Notes: generated by a model from the letters alone, not told the origin. Counted from the stretch's first letter, positions 15,955 to 24,703 are shown. The stretch: DNA of 64,000 nucleotides from DATBAX01 sp963723765 (GCA_963723765.1 CAVRSD010000003.1:1159897-1223896), one strand, 5' to 3'. Program-made: numbers and translations.

Positions 15955-16970
15955 TTGAACATGAGACATCACTACGATGCTGACCAATTCATCCACGACT
16001 GCACTCCACACTTTGTGCATTCGTGCGCTTTAATCGCATCCCGTTCTACCGGCAAAGAACGCGATAGTGAAAGCGGCCTGGATAACTTCGGCAAACGCTA
16101 CTACGCAAGTTCAATGGGGAGATTCAGTTCCACCGATCCAGGTCCGTACATCTGGCGCGACCCTCAGACGTTAAACCGATACACGTACACCCGGAACAAC
16201 CCGCTGAGATACGTCGATCCCACGGGGATGTACTTCGTGGTGGCTGCTGAGATGCAGGCTCAGGTCAAGCAGTACATTTCCACAATGTTGAGAAGCCCTG
16301 AGGGGGCGGCGATGATCCGGGCAATATCTGCCAACCCCAAACCAAATTTCTTTAGCCAGGGCGCGCTCGACAGACATCAGGTTCCTGGAACAAACCAGAT
16401 TGCGGTCACAAACGGAACTACCACGGCGCTTGCAGGCAACCAGCCAGGACAAGTGGCAGGAACGCAGACCACTCTAAGCAACAGCAATATCGCTTTCACA
16501 GCTGGAATGTCGACAGGGGACATTTTTGCGGTCGGCTTGAAAGCATTCGCGCACGAAGACTCTCACGTTGTCGATATAAACGCTGCCCATACTCTTCAAG
16601 GGGCTGCTGCTGGCGGGTGGCCCACCCTTAAGGTTTTGATCTCATCAGCAATCGTCCCGGCAGGGGGGTGCCCCATCCTTGCGTTTTTTGCAAGGGTGGG
16701 AGACGATGCTGCGGGCAGCGAAGGTATCGCCATAAGGTCGGTTGCGACACCCTTGGGACGGGGAGAGTGTAAGTGCCCACGAGCCCGGAAAGGTGTCATG
16801 GCGCTGACCCCCGCCCCTTGCAAAAAGCGCAAGGAACGGGGCACCCCCAGTGGCGACACTTGAGAAGTTTCCTGAGATATACTTTCGCGGTCGAAAGGGT
16901 GGGCCACCCGCCTGACAACGCCGGCATTCGAGTCGGACAAGCAATGAGGGCTGCGGGATGCCACGAATGA
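15955..16970 (+). pseudogene. Orphan Rhs core plus HExxH toxin tip, interrupted by MITE copy 3
   Basis: No full-length Rhs gene is present; the frame begins close to the Rhs-associated core (STGKERDSESGLDNFGKRYY, GRFSSTDPG, NRYTYTRNNPLRYVDPTG), after which the variable tip starts. The tip has AHEDSHVVD, an HExxH zinc-protease motif at 16552-16566. At 16612 the frame enters MITE copy 3 and reads on to a stop at 16863. CTG flanks the element on both sides; removing the element and one CTG joins ...QGAAA to DNAGIRVGQAM...CHE and a stop at 16968-16970. The tip is therefore recently disrupted. It was probably a metalloprotease effector (inferred). Confidence 0.7.
16613..16911. mobile_element. MITE-like TIR element, copy 3, with CTG target duplication
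   Basis: 299 bp, same orientation and nearly the same sequence as copies 2 and 4, with one extra AC near 16749. It is flanked by CTG at 16610-16612 and 16912-16914, the only clean target-site duplication among the four copies, which makes this the copy most likely to mark a simple insertion. It interrupts the Rhs toxin tip. Confidence 0.88.
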
Positions 16971-17398
16971 AACGATTTTTAAAAATGTCGTTGGGGGGAG
17001 TGGGGGCGGTTGCAATCTTGGCGATAGCCCTTTTGTACGCGCTGTTTCACGGATATTTCGATCATGGTCAGTTCGAGATCAAGCGAGTTCAACGGTCCTC
17101 TACAAATCAGGTGGCGATGGTAGCCAAACGCTTAGATCGTGAGGCGCTAGGCGGGCTTGACTATTTTGTGCTTATCGGAAATCAGCCATTCACTCCTGTC
17201 GAGCTGCGACATGCGTACTACAGTAATGCTGTTGTCTTCAGCGCATTAACTGATGACTGCCTGACCCTTCAGTGGAACGGCCAGAATAAGCTGACTATCA
17301 GATGCAATGGCTCAACTATAGACAGGGACCACATCAACGCTCAGAGACAGCAAATCGGGAATATTTCAATCGCATACGAGAACATCGCCGTCAAGTAG
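16967..17398 (+). CDS. Membrane-anchored probable immunity protein
   Basis: 143 residues from the ATG at 16967, which overlaps the ancestral toxin stop as ATGA, so toxin and this gene were translationally coupled; an ATG at 16958 is also in frame. One membrane helix (~10-30, VGAVAILAIALLYALFHGYF) is followed by a ~110-residue soluble domain with strands such as LDYFVLIGNQPF and DCLTLQWNGQNKLTIRCNG, likely outside the cytoplasm. No family is recognised. Coupling to an HExxH Rhs tip suggests it neutralises that toxin in the periplasm or at the membrane. It appears intact although its partner is broken. Confidence 0.55.
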   Translation: MKRFLKMSLGGVGAVAILAIALLYALFHGYFDHGQFEIKRVQRSSTNQVAMVAKRLDREALGGLDYFVLIGNQPFTPVELRHAYYSNAVVFSALTDDCLTLQWNGQNKLTIRCNGSTIDRDHINAQRQQIGNISIAYENIAVK

Positions 17399-17402
17399 CA
17401 GA

Positions 17403-17580
17403 CTGACAGTTGCCGCAAACAACGGGCTTACCATCGGTGCTGCTCCTCGCCTACCGTGGTACAAGAATTCCTGCATCATGAGTGCGCTCGCCAAAGGGGC
17501 TGTGAGCGCTGGGATTGATGCGATAGGACTGATTCCGGGGGGTGGCGCTGTTTCCGAAGGGCTTAGCCTTTTCCACGGAG
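17403..17580 (+). pseudogene. Second Rhs C-terminal fragment (pre-toxin type), cut by MITE copy 4
   Basis: An open frame without start reads KNSCIMSALAKGAVSAGID and AIGLIPGGGAVSEGL before entering MITE copy 4. The CIMSALAKGA...IDAIGLIPGGG pattern is like the pre-toxin segments that follow Rhs or YD-repeat cores. It begins right after the membrane immunity gene, as stacked orphan toxin tips do. What followed is gone: past the element lies a piece of an unrelated minus-strand gene. Confidence 0.5.
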
Positions 17581-17877
17581 GCGGGTGGCCCACCCTTAAG
17601 GTTTTGATCTCATCAGCAATCGTCCCGGCAGGGGGGTGCCCCATCCTTGCGTTTTTTGCAAGGGTGGGAGACGATGCTGCGGGCAGCGAAGGTATCGCCA
17701 TAAGGTCGGTTGCGACCCTTGGGACGGGGAGAGTGTAAGTGCCCACGAGCCCGGAAAGGTGTCATGGCGCTGACCCCCGCCCCTTGCAAAAAGCGCAAGG
17801 AACGGGGCACCCCCAGTGGCGACAGTTGAGAAGTTTCCTGAGATATACTTTCGCGGTCGAAAGGGTGGGCCACCCGC
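17581..17877. mobile_element. MITE-like TIR element, copy 4
   Basis: 297 bp, same orientation, differing from copy 3 by a few bases (for example GACAGTTGAG instead of GACACTTGAG near 17822). The flanks do not share a target duplication and belong to two unrelated gene fragments, which fits recombination between element copies rather than a fresh insertion. Confidence 0.85.
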
Positions 17878-17983
17878 CCGTGATTGCCGTCTTTTTGTCG
17901 GGGAAGCTCATCGGCATCATAATTCCGATGTCGATGGTTCCGAAAACCAACCCACAGATGACGCCAAGTAGAACTCTGGACAT
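17878..17983 (-). pseudogene. 5' fragment of a small membrane protein gene
   Basis: On the minus strand ATG 17983, with AAGGGGG upstream, starts MSRVLLGVICGLVFGTIDIG, then IMMPMSFPDKKTAIT, and then runs into MITE copy 4. The hydrophobic first helix and the MPM-FPDK element look like the start of a conserved two-helix membrane protein. The remainder is absent on the far side of the element, so the gene was truncated by a deletion that ends in the repeat. Confidence 0.5.
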
Positions 17984-18113
17984 GCGCCCCCTTATGGACA
18001 GCGATTGAGTTTGGCGTTTCTAAGTAAACCAAGTAATTCGTGCAGTGTCCAGATGTGATCGGTGCAGAGCTGTATCGGCTGTGAGATTTCAAACTGTAAC
18101 AGTACCAACCGCC

Positions 18114-18981
18114 CTACTCCTTCGCCTTCACCCTAACCACCGTAATCTTCGAAAATCCCTCTTCAAACGTCGGGGCCTTAAATTTGGACGCCATGCGGCG
18201 CATCACATCTTCGGCCACCACTCGTTCGCGTTTCTTATTCCGCTCCAGGCAAACTTCCAGCGGCACATCAAAATAGACGGCCTGGACTTCATAGCCATAA
18301 TCCTTGGCCAGCTTGATCCAGCCCTGCCGCTCATGCGGGGTAAGGTTGGTGGCATCCACATAATTCGTAGGACGCCGCGCAATCAGCCGGGCCTTCAGCA
18401 TGGATCGCAAATTGGAAAACACCAGGTCCTGAAACCGCTGCTCATTGGCATCGTCGAACAGCATCGCACGCAGCAGATCGGTCGAGAGCGGCGTAATCTT
18501 GTTTCGCTTGAACCACGAGCTCTTCCCTGACCCAGGCAGCCCGATTGCCAGAATCACCACGCCCTTGGACGGCCGCGGAGCCGCTGCCGGCACATCCAGC
18601 TTGGTTCCCTGGTGACGCGGCGGGCGTCGCCTCGGGCTCAAGCCCTGCGCTCGCTGGCGAAGCTGCTTCGGAGGTCCCACGACTTCGTCCTCGACCACCT
18701 CGGCCTCGCCGCCGGCGTCTCGCCGGACGCGCCGCATCGCCAACCGGCTGACGGCTAGTCATTCCATGCGACTGCACTGGAGAAGCCTCTTCTGCCTGCC
18801 CGGACTCTTCTTTTTCGTGGATCTTGTGTTCATGCTTGGGTTCATGAATGACAGGTTCGTGAGCCGCAGCCGCCGCTTCGGGAGGAGCCGTATCGTAGAA
18901 AGAGGGCTGCAACGGAGCTTGTGCTTTTTCACCGGAAGCCTTCTCCGGCTCTTTTTTTCGGCGCTTTAAGCGCTCGGTCAT
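18114..18981 (-). CDS. AAA/P-loop kinase (PNKP-like), with one apparent frameshift
   Basis: The N-terminal half is in one frame from ATG 18981 (GAGG 6 nt before it): basic, low-complexity, with RRRRRGRGGRGR. The C-terminal half is in another frame: GVVILAIGLPGSGKSSWFKR (Walker A), STDLLRAML, ANEQRFQDLVFSNLRSMLKARL, YVDATNLTPHERQGW and VYFDVPLEVCLERN, the signature of polynucleotide-kinase/zeta-like P-loop kinases. Deleting one base of the CCC run at 18607-18609 joins them as ...AASPG-TKLDVPAA. The single gene of ~289 codons is probably intact in the cell. Substrate unknown; the Arg/Gly-rich head suggests nucleic-acid binding. Confidence 0.7.
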
Positions 18982-19095
18982 CCATTTCCTCATATTTGGC
19001 TTGTAACACAGTGGGAGCCCGGCGAGCAATGCGCACCATCACATACGAACCAAACCCGGCAGCTTGGAGACATCATTTCACCCCCATCTAAACTC

Positions 19096-19136
19096 GAGGG
19101 TGCCCCGTCCGGAGCTCGGCTTGGGCGGAGATTTTC
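19096..19136. repeat. Short GGGTGCCCC...GGGCGGAGA repeat
   Basis: GAGGGTGCCCCGTCCGGAGC...TTGGGCGGAGATTTTC resembles the block at 48504-48545 and the inner arm of the MITE-like elements (GGGGTGCCCCATCC...GGGTGGGAGA). The rest of the ~390 bp gap between the kinase gene and the gene at 19381 shows only a short palindrome GTTCCCCGGGGAAC near 19253. Confidence 0.45.
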
Positions 19137-19380
19137 CGTCGCATCGTAAACCAATCGTCCTGCCAGATCATGTCCATCTTTTCCCCTTTTGGCACTTCCG
19201 TTCTTTTCAAAAAGATGCGAGGTTTGTATGTACAATTCCGCTGGTACAAAATGTTCCCCGGGGAACACTTCTCCATTTTGCAGACTGCCTTTCCCAATGG
19301 AACCAGCCGGTGATCCTTCCTTGCGGCTTGCCCACTGAGGTCGTCGGATGTCATCATGACGTGGCCAAGTGGCCTCCCGA

Positions 19381-21681
19381 ATGAACTCAGCCCAAAACAC
19401 ACCTCCTGTCATGGTCGCTCGCGATCCTACCCCTCATAAGCTTCAAAGAGTTCCCAGCCCAATGTCGCGGCGATGGTTCTTTGGGTTCTTTTTCATCTCA
19501 GGATTGTGCAGCATCTTGTATGAAATTGTCTGGCTGCGTTTGGCGATGGCGCAGTTCGGCGTGACCACGGCCATGGTCTCGATTGTTCTTTCCATGTTCA
19601 TGGCCGGCCTGGGAATCGGATCATGGCAGGGAGGGAAATTCATCCGCCGCTATGAATCTCGCCGGACGTTCTCTGCGCTCCGCCTGTATGCGTTGGCCGA
19701 AATATTGATTGGGGTCTCGTCGATCGCGGTGCAGTCCGAATTTTCCTGGGGACATTCGCTGCTGCACATCGCGCTGCATCCTCCCTACAGCTTGTCGCTT
19801 TACTATTTGCTCGCCGGAATTTGGATGCTCGTCACCCTGGTTCCCTGGTGCGCGTGCATGGGCGCCACGTTTCCCTTCGCCATGCGTGCGGTGCAGGAAC
19901 AGATTTCCCAGCAGCAAACCTCCAAAGATGGCGGCCGGTCTTTTAGCTATCTCTATCTGGCCAATGTGCTGGGAGCAGTGGTGGGAACCTGGGCCCCGTT
20001 GTTTCTGATCGAACTGGTGGGGTTCCACTCAACCTTGCGATATGCAGGCTTGCTCAATCTGACATTGGGAATCTGCGCCTGGACTTTAAGCTCACTCAAA
20101 CCAGCGGTATATCAAGAAACATCGACGCAACCAATCGCCACAGGAACCCAGCCGAGGCAGGCTGCAAATAAAAATCTATGGCTCTTGTTCGGCACCGGTC
20201 TTACCAGCATGGCCATGGAAGTTTTGTGGATTCGGATTTACACGCCGACGTCGGGCACCGTGGTCTATACCCTGGCGGCGATTCTTGGCTATTACTTGCT
20301 GTCCACGTATGTGGGGTCCATCGTCTACCGAAGATGGCGAACGCGTGTGCTGCTTCAGTCAGGAGTCATCTGGGCGGCTTTGGGATTGGCTGGCTTGCTG
20401 CCTATGATCGCGGCCGACCCGCGGCTACATCTTTCTCCCGCTTTGCGCATCGTGCTGGGAGTGATGGCCTTCACCGGGCTCCTGGGTTTCCTCACGCCCA
20501 TGCTGGTGGACCAGGCTTCCGAGGGAGATCCGGACGTAGCGGGGAAAGCCTACGCAGTGAATGTGCTCGGCTGCATTCTCGGCCCGCTGCTGGCTGGATT
20601 TATCCTGCTCCCTCTCATGAGTGAGCGCAGCTCGCTATTTCTACTTTCGTCGGTATGGTTCGTGGTTGGAATTGCTTTTTATCGCGTACCTGAGCAATTG
20701 CCAACGAGAAGGCTGCGAATCCTGGCGCCCTACGGGATGATCCTCGCTGGAATTCTCGTGGCCTACTTCACGGAAAGTTTTGCCCAAAAGCTTCCCATTC
20801 ATGTTGTTCTGCGGGACAGCACTGCCACAGTCATGGCAATGGGCGAAACCCGCACCAACAAACGTTTGCTGGTGAATGGCGTGGGAATTACCCAGCTTGA
20901 TCCGATTACGAAAATCATGGCCCACTTCCCTCTGGCTTATTTGGGACGACCGCCGGAGCGGGCATTGGACATCTGCTTTGGGATGGGGACGACATTTCGT
21001 TCGCTGATGTCGTGGGGCATCCGTGTGGATGCGGCGGAATTGGTGCCAAGCGTACCTAAGCTTTTCTACTTCTTTCACTCCGACGCAGCGGAAGTGATGA
21101 AGTCTGACCGAGGCCGGGTCATCATAGACGACGGCCGCAGATACCTCGAGTGGACGCCGGAAAAATACGACTTAATCACTATCGACCCGCCGCCTCCGGT
21201 GCAGGCAGCCGGGTCGAGCCTGCTGTATTCCAAAGAATTTTATGCAGTCGTGAAAAGCAAACTCAGGCCTGGCGGGATACTGGCGCAATGGCTGCCCGGT
21301 GGCGATCCCGAGACCCAGGCCGCAGTGACTAAGGCAATCAAAGAGTCGTTCCCCTACGTAAAAGCGTTTGGCTCCTTGCACGGCTGGGGCACACACTATT
21401 TTGCTAGTGAATCTCCTCTTCCCAGTCCCACGGCGGCGGAACTGGCCAGCCGTTTGCCTGCGGCGGCTGTCGCGGATCTACTGGAATGGGGTAGCTATGG
21501 GAGCGCCGAACAAGAATTTGGGGTGATGCTCGAGCGAGAAGTAAATGTGGATGACATCATCGCAAAATCTCCTGCAACTCCCGCCCTGACGGATGACCGT
21601 CCCATCAATGAATATTATTTCCTCCGGCACAAACATAGGCGAACAGAGCGGAGCGCTCTGGTTGTCGACAGCCCTAAGTAA
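19381..21681 (+). CDS. Fused membrane protein / spermidine synthase-like protein
   Basis: 766 residues from ATG 19381 (ATG 19462, just before the first helix, is an alternative). Residues ~25-470 hold about 12-14 membrane helices, starting FFGFFFISGLCSILYEIVWLR and FGVTTAMVSIVLSMFMAGLGIGS. Residues ~480-750 are a spermidine-synthase-like Rossmann domain: RALDICFGMGTTFRSLMSWG, VIIDDGRRYLEWTPEKYDLITIDPPPP and LYSKEFYAVVKSKLRPGG. Such fusions are common in soil bacteria; whether they transfer aminopropyl groups is not established. The nucleotide-like site is degenerate (GMGTT in place of GGGDG). No polyamine genes are near. Confidence 0.8.
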   Translation: MNSAQNTPPVMVARDPTPHKLQRVPSPMSRRWFFGFFFISGLCSILYEIVWLRLAMAQFGVTTAMVSIVLSMFMAGLGIGSWQGGKFIRRYESRRTFSALRLYALAEILIGVSSIAVQSEFSWGHSLLHIALHPPYSLSLYYLLAGIWMLVTLVPWCACMGATFPFAMRAVQEQISQQQTSKDGGRSFSYLYLANVLGAVVGTWAPLFLIELVGFHSTLRYAGLLNLTLGICAWTLSSLKPAVYQETSTQPIATGTQPRQAANKNLWLLFGTGLTSMAMEVLWIRIYTPTSGTVVYTLAAILGYYLLSTYVGSIVYRRWRTRVLLQSGVIWAALGLAGLLPMIAADPRLHLSPALRIVLGVMAFTGLLGFLTPMLVDQASEGDPDVAGKAYAVNVLGCILGPLLAGFILLPLMSERSSLFLLSSVWFVVGIAFYRVPEQLPTRRLRILAPYGMILAGILVAYFTESFAQKLPIHVVLRDSTATVMAMGETRTNKRLLVNGVGITQLDPITKIMAHFPLAYLGRPPERALDICFGMGTTFRSLMSWGIRVDAAELVPSVPKLFYFFHSDAAEVMKSDRGRVIIDDGRRYLEWTPEKYDLITIDPPPPVQAAGSSLLYSKEFYAVVKSKLRPGGILAQWLPGGDPETQAAVTKAIKESFPYVKAFGSLHGWGTHYFASESPLPSPTAAELASRLPAAAVADLLEWGSYGSAEQEFGVMLEREVNVDDIIAKSPATPALTDDRPINEYYFLRHKHRRTERSALVVDSPK

Positions 21682-21762
21682 ATCTGGCTTAACCGAATCG
21701 ACGGCGGTTCAAGCTGCCATGCTTTCACCTTCAGTTCGTATCGCCTTCCTGGGGAAGTCTCG

Positions 21763-21768
21763 TACAAT
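21763..21768 (+). promoter_or_regulatory. -10 box close to a start codon (probable leaderless mRNA)
   Basis: TACAAT ends 6 bp before the ATG at 21775, so transcription would begin at or within a base or two of the start codon; no Shine-Dalgarno sequence is present. Confidence 0.4.
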
Positions 21769-21774
21769 ATATTC

Positions 21775-22131
21775 ATGGCCATACCTCCCGAGATTGCAGG
21801 ACAGAAATATATTTCGCTGACGACCTTCCGCAAGAATGGTGTAGCGGTATCCACACCGGTGTGGTTCGGCGAAGACGGCGGCAAGCTCTACGTCATGAGC
21901 AACCACGATGCGGGAAAGTGCAAACGGATAAGGAACAATCCGAAAGTGAAAGTAGCTCCCTGCACGATCCGGGGAAAGATTACCGGGCCGGAATTTGAGG
22001 CGACGGCGCGGATTCTGCCTCCCGAAGAAAGTCCACGAGGACGCGCTGCCGTCCGCAGAAAATATTGGTTGGCGCGGATGCCATGGTGGCGGAAAAGCAA
22101 CGTGTATTTGGAAATTGAAGCGACGGGGTGA
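21775..22131 (+). CDS. PPOX-class (F420/FMN split-barrel) oxidoreductase
   Basis: 118 residues. The order YISLTTFRKNGVAVSTPVWF, LYVMSNHDAGKCKRIRNNPKVKVAPCTIRGKITG and ATARILP matches the small split-barrel flavin/F420 proteins called PPOX class F420-dependent. They reduce small aromatic or other substrates with a deazaflavin or FMN cofactor in the cytoplasm; substrate unknown. The C-terminus WLARMPWWRKSNVYLEIEATG closes the barrel. It lies ~95 bp after the spermidine synthase-like gene but seems to have its own leaderless promoter. Confidence 0.85.
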   Translation: MAIPPEIAGQKYISLTTFRKNGVAVSTPVWFGEDGGKLYVMSNHDAGKCKRIRNNPKVKVAPCTIRGKITGPEFEATARILPPEESPRGRAAVRRKYWLARMPWWRKSNVYLEIEATG

Positions 22132-22291
22132 AGTGGTAAGGATTAAGGGTTTTTTAATATAAGCCCAGCCCATGAGCTCGATATCTTTCTTCAATTTGCC
22201 CCTGCTGCATTCCCCTGTTAAGATTTTTAGTTCCCTAAGTTTCAGGCAATTCTGTTAAGTGTGTTCTTCACCATCTCATTCTGGAGGCGAA

Positions 22292-23302
22292 ATGGCGGTT
22301 AAAGTTGGCATCAACGGGTTCGGACGTATCGGTCGCAATGTGTTCCGTGCGTCGCTAAAAGACCCCAATATCGAGATCGTCGCGGTCAACGATCTCACCG
22401 ACCCGAAAACTCTGGCCCATCTGCTGAAGTACGATTCGATTCTGGGCAACCTGCCCAACAAGATTGCGGCCGGCGCGGACAGCATTACCGTCGATGGCAA
22501 GACCTTCAAAGTCTTCGCCGAAAAAGATCCGGCCAAGCTGCCGTGGGGATCCGTGGGGGCGGAGGTGGTGATCGAGTCCACCGGCCGCTTTACCGACGCT
22601 TCCGAAGCCAGCAAACACAAGCGCGACACGGTGAAGAAAGTCATTATCTCGGCACCGGCCAAGGGCGAAGACATCACCCTGGTGCTCGGCGTCAATCATG
22701 ACAAATACGATGGCGCCAAGCATCACATTATTTCGAATGCTTCGTGCACCACAAACTGCCTGGCACCGATTGCCAAGGTTATCAACGACACTTTCAAAAT
22801 CGTCAGCGGCACCATGACGACGATTCACTCCTATACCAACGATCAGGTCATTCTCGACTTTCCGCACAAAGATCTGCGCCGGGCGCGGGCGGCGGCTCTT
22901 TCCATGATTCCGACCACAACTGGGGCGGCGAAAGCCTTGAAACTGGTCGTCCCTGAATTAGCCGGCAAACTCGATGGTTTCTCCATGCGCGTGCCTACGC
23001 CGAACGTTTCGGTGGTGGACCTGGTGGTGTGGGTGGAGAACAAAACTTCCAAGGAAGAAGTAAACGCCGCTCTGAAAAAGGCGTCGGAATCCGGACCGCT
23101 GAAGGGCTATCTGGGATACGAAGAGAATGAGTTGGTTTCCGCCGACTTTAAAGGCGATCCGCGTTCTTCCATCGTGGATGCGCCCATGACCCTGGTCGTA
23201 GGAGGCAACTGCGTGAAGGTCATTTCGTGGTACGACAACGAGTGGGGATACTCGAACCGCGTTCGCGACCTGATTAACTTCATGGCCGGCAAAGGCCTTT
23301 AG
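22292..23302 (+). CDS. gap: Type I glyceraldehyde-3-phosphate dehydrogenase
   Basis: 336 residues from ATG 22292 with GGAGGCGAA upstream (the frame opens at 22259). GINGFGRIGRNVFRA binds NAD; SNASCTTNCLAP holds the catalytic Cys; HSYTNDQ the catalytic His; and the C-terminal SWYDNEWGYSNRVRDL is typical. It oxidises glyceraldehyde 3-phosphate to 1,3-bisphosphoglycerate in glycolysis. It heads the order gap-pgk-tpiA, each gene with its own ~90-190 bp gap, so the set could be one transcript with internal control. Length and motifs are normal. Confidence 0.97.
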   Translation: MAVKVGINGFGRIGRNVFRASLKDPNIEIVAVNDLTDPKTLAHLLKYDSILGNLPNKIAAGADSITVDGKTFKVFAEKDPAKLPWGSVGAEVVIESTGRFTDASEASKHKRDTVKKVIISAPAKGEDITLVLGVNHDKYDGAKHHIISNASCTTNCLAPIAKVINDTFKIVSGTMTTIHSYTNDQVILDFPHKDLRRARAAALSMIPTTTGAAKALKLVVPELAGKLDGFSMRVPTPNVSVVDLVVWVENKTSKEEVNAALKKASESGPLKGYLGYEENELVSADFKGDPRSSIVDAPMTLVVGGNCVKVISWYDNEWGYSNRVRDLINFMAGKGL

Positions 23303-23346
23303 CGCACGGGTAATCCTTCGTTCGCTTTGAACCATTGTCATTCCAA

Positions 23347-23381
23347 TACACCATGATCTCCGCAACGGAGGTCATGGTGTA
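23347..23381 (+). terminator. Near-perfect 16 bp hairpin between gap and pgk
   Basis: TACACCATGATCTCCG-caa-CGGAGGTCATGGTGTA pairs with one wobble. There is no T-run after it, so it may be a partial terminator, a processing site or a 3'-end stabiliser that lets gap mRNA be more abundant than pgk. TTCGA-rich near-repeats fill 23400-23470. Confidence 0.5.
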
Positions 23382-23491
23382 TCGAACGGCGATATTTAGA
23401 AGATTCATATTTCGAAGAGTTCATAATTTCGACGAGCTCGTAACTTCGACAAGCATTGCTTCGACAAATCCGCCTCTAAGGACTCACGCAT

Positions 23492-24703
23492 ATGTCGAAA
23501 CTTTCCATCCGCGATCTACCCATCAGCGATCACCGCATTTTTATGCGCGTGGATTTTAATGTTCCTCTCGAAGATGGGAGGGTCATGGATGACACCCGCA
23601 TCCGCGAAACTCTGCCGACAATTGAATATGCGCTGCGGCATGGGGCGCGGCTCATTCTGGCTTCGCACCTGGGACGCCCTAAGGGAAAGCCCAATCCGAA
23701 GATGAGCCTCAAGCCGGTGGCGGAACGCCTGCGTATGTTGCTGGACAAGGAATTGTCGCTCGGCGAAAACGTTGGGTTCTGTCCGGAATGCGTGGGCGAG
23801 GAAGCGGAGGAAATGGCCGGCAAGCTAGAAAAAGGACAATGCCTGCTGTTGGAAAACCTGCGATTCCATGAGGAGGAAGAAGCAAACGACGAGAAATTTT
23901 CCAAGCAACTGGCCAGTCTAGCGGATTACTACGTGAATGACGCGTTCGGGACCGCGCACCGTGCGCATGCGTCCACCGTGGGGATCACCAAGTTTGTGAA
24001 GAAATCCGCAGCCGGCCTGCTCATGCAAAAGGAACTCGAATACATGGGCAAGGCTTTGCAGCATCCCGAAAAACCGTTCGTGGCGATCCTGGGCGGCGCA
24101 AAAGTGAGCGACAAGATTGGCGTGATCCGGAATTTGATGACCAAAGTGGATGCATTGATCATCGGCGGAGCCATGGCGTACACGTTCCTCAAGGCGCAGG
24201 GCGCGGACGTTGGAAAATCGCGCGTGGAAGAGGACAAGATCGATCTGGCTAAGCAACTTCTACAGGAAGGCAAAGCGCATAAAGTAAAGTTTCTTCTGCC
24301 GGTGGACCATATCGTTGCCGAGAAGATCGATGTGAATGCCGTGGTGCATACGGTGAGCGGCAAACAGCCGATTCCTGCGAACATGATGGGGCTGGACATC
24401 GGGCCCGAATCGATCGAACTCTTCTCGGAAGAAATCTCCACGGCGCGAACCATTATTTGGAACGGACCGATGGGAGTGTTTGAAGTTTCACCCTTTTCCA
24501 AAGGCACATTCAAGATCGCGCACGCAATTGCCGATAATGCTGCTGCGATCTCAATTGTAGGCGGAGGCGACTCGGTTGCCGCGGTACACGCTGCCGGGGT
24601 TGCCGACAAGATGAGCCATATCTCCACTGGGGGCGGCGCATCGCTCGAGTTTTTAGAAGGCAAGAAACTGCCGGGCGTAGAAGCGTTGACGGAGAAGAAG
24701 TAA
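23492..24703 (+). CDS. pgk: Phosphoglycerate kinase
   Basis: 403 residues, the usual length. RVDFNVPLEDGRV and SHLGRPKGKPNPKMSLKPVA form the N-domain substrate site; VNDAFGTAHRAHAST is the next family signature; AILGGAKVSDKIGV and the late GGGDSVAAVHAAG / ISTGGGASLEFLEGK bind the nucleotide. It makes ATP from 1,3-bisphosphoglycerate. ATG 23492 is preceded by AAGG at ~10 nt. A short perfect hairpin GAAAGCT-atc-AGCTTTC (24705-24721) starts right after the stop codon. Confidence 0.97.
   Translation: MSKLSIRDLPISDHRIFMRVDFNVPLEDGRVMDDTRIRETLPTIEYALRHGARLILASHLGRPKGKPNPKMSLKPVAERLRMLLDKELSLGENVGFCPECVGEEAEEMAGKLEKGQCLLLENLRFHEEEEANDEKFSKQLASLADYYVNDAFGTAHRAHASTVGITKFVKKSAAGLLMQKELEYMGKALQHPEKPFVAILGGAKVSDKIGVIRNLMTKVDALIIGGAMAYTFLKAQGADVGKSRVEEDKIDLAKQLLQEGKAHKVKFLLPVDHIVAEKIDVNAVVHTVSGKQPIPANMMGLDIGPESIELFSEEISTARTIIWNGPMGVFEVSPFSKGTFKIAHAIADNAAAISIVGGGDSVAAVHAAGVADKMSHISTGGGASLEFLEGKKLPGVEALTEKK

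Noticed and set aside
13815..17877. CRISPR array or phage-type direct repeats
   Set aside because: Repeats are ~295 bp, have terminal inverted repeats and are separated by 0.7-1.2 kb of gene fragments; no spacers or cas genes.
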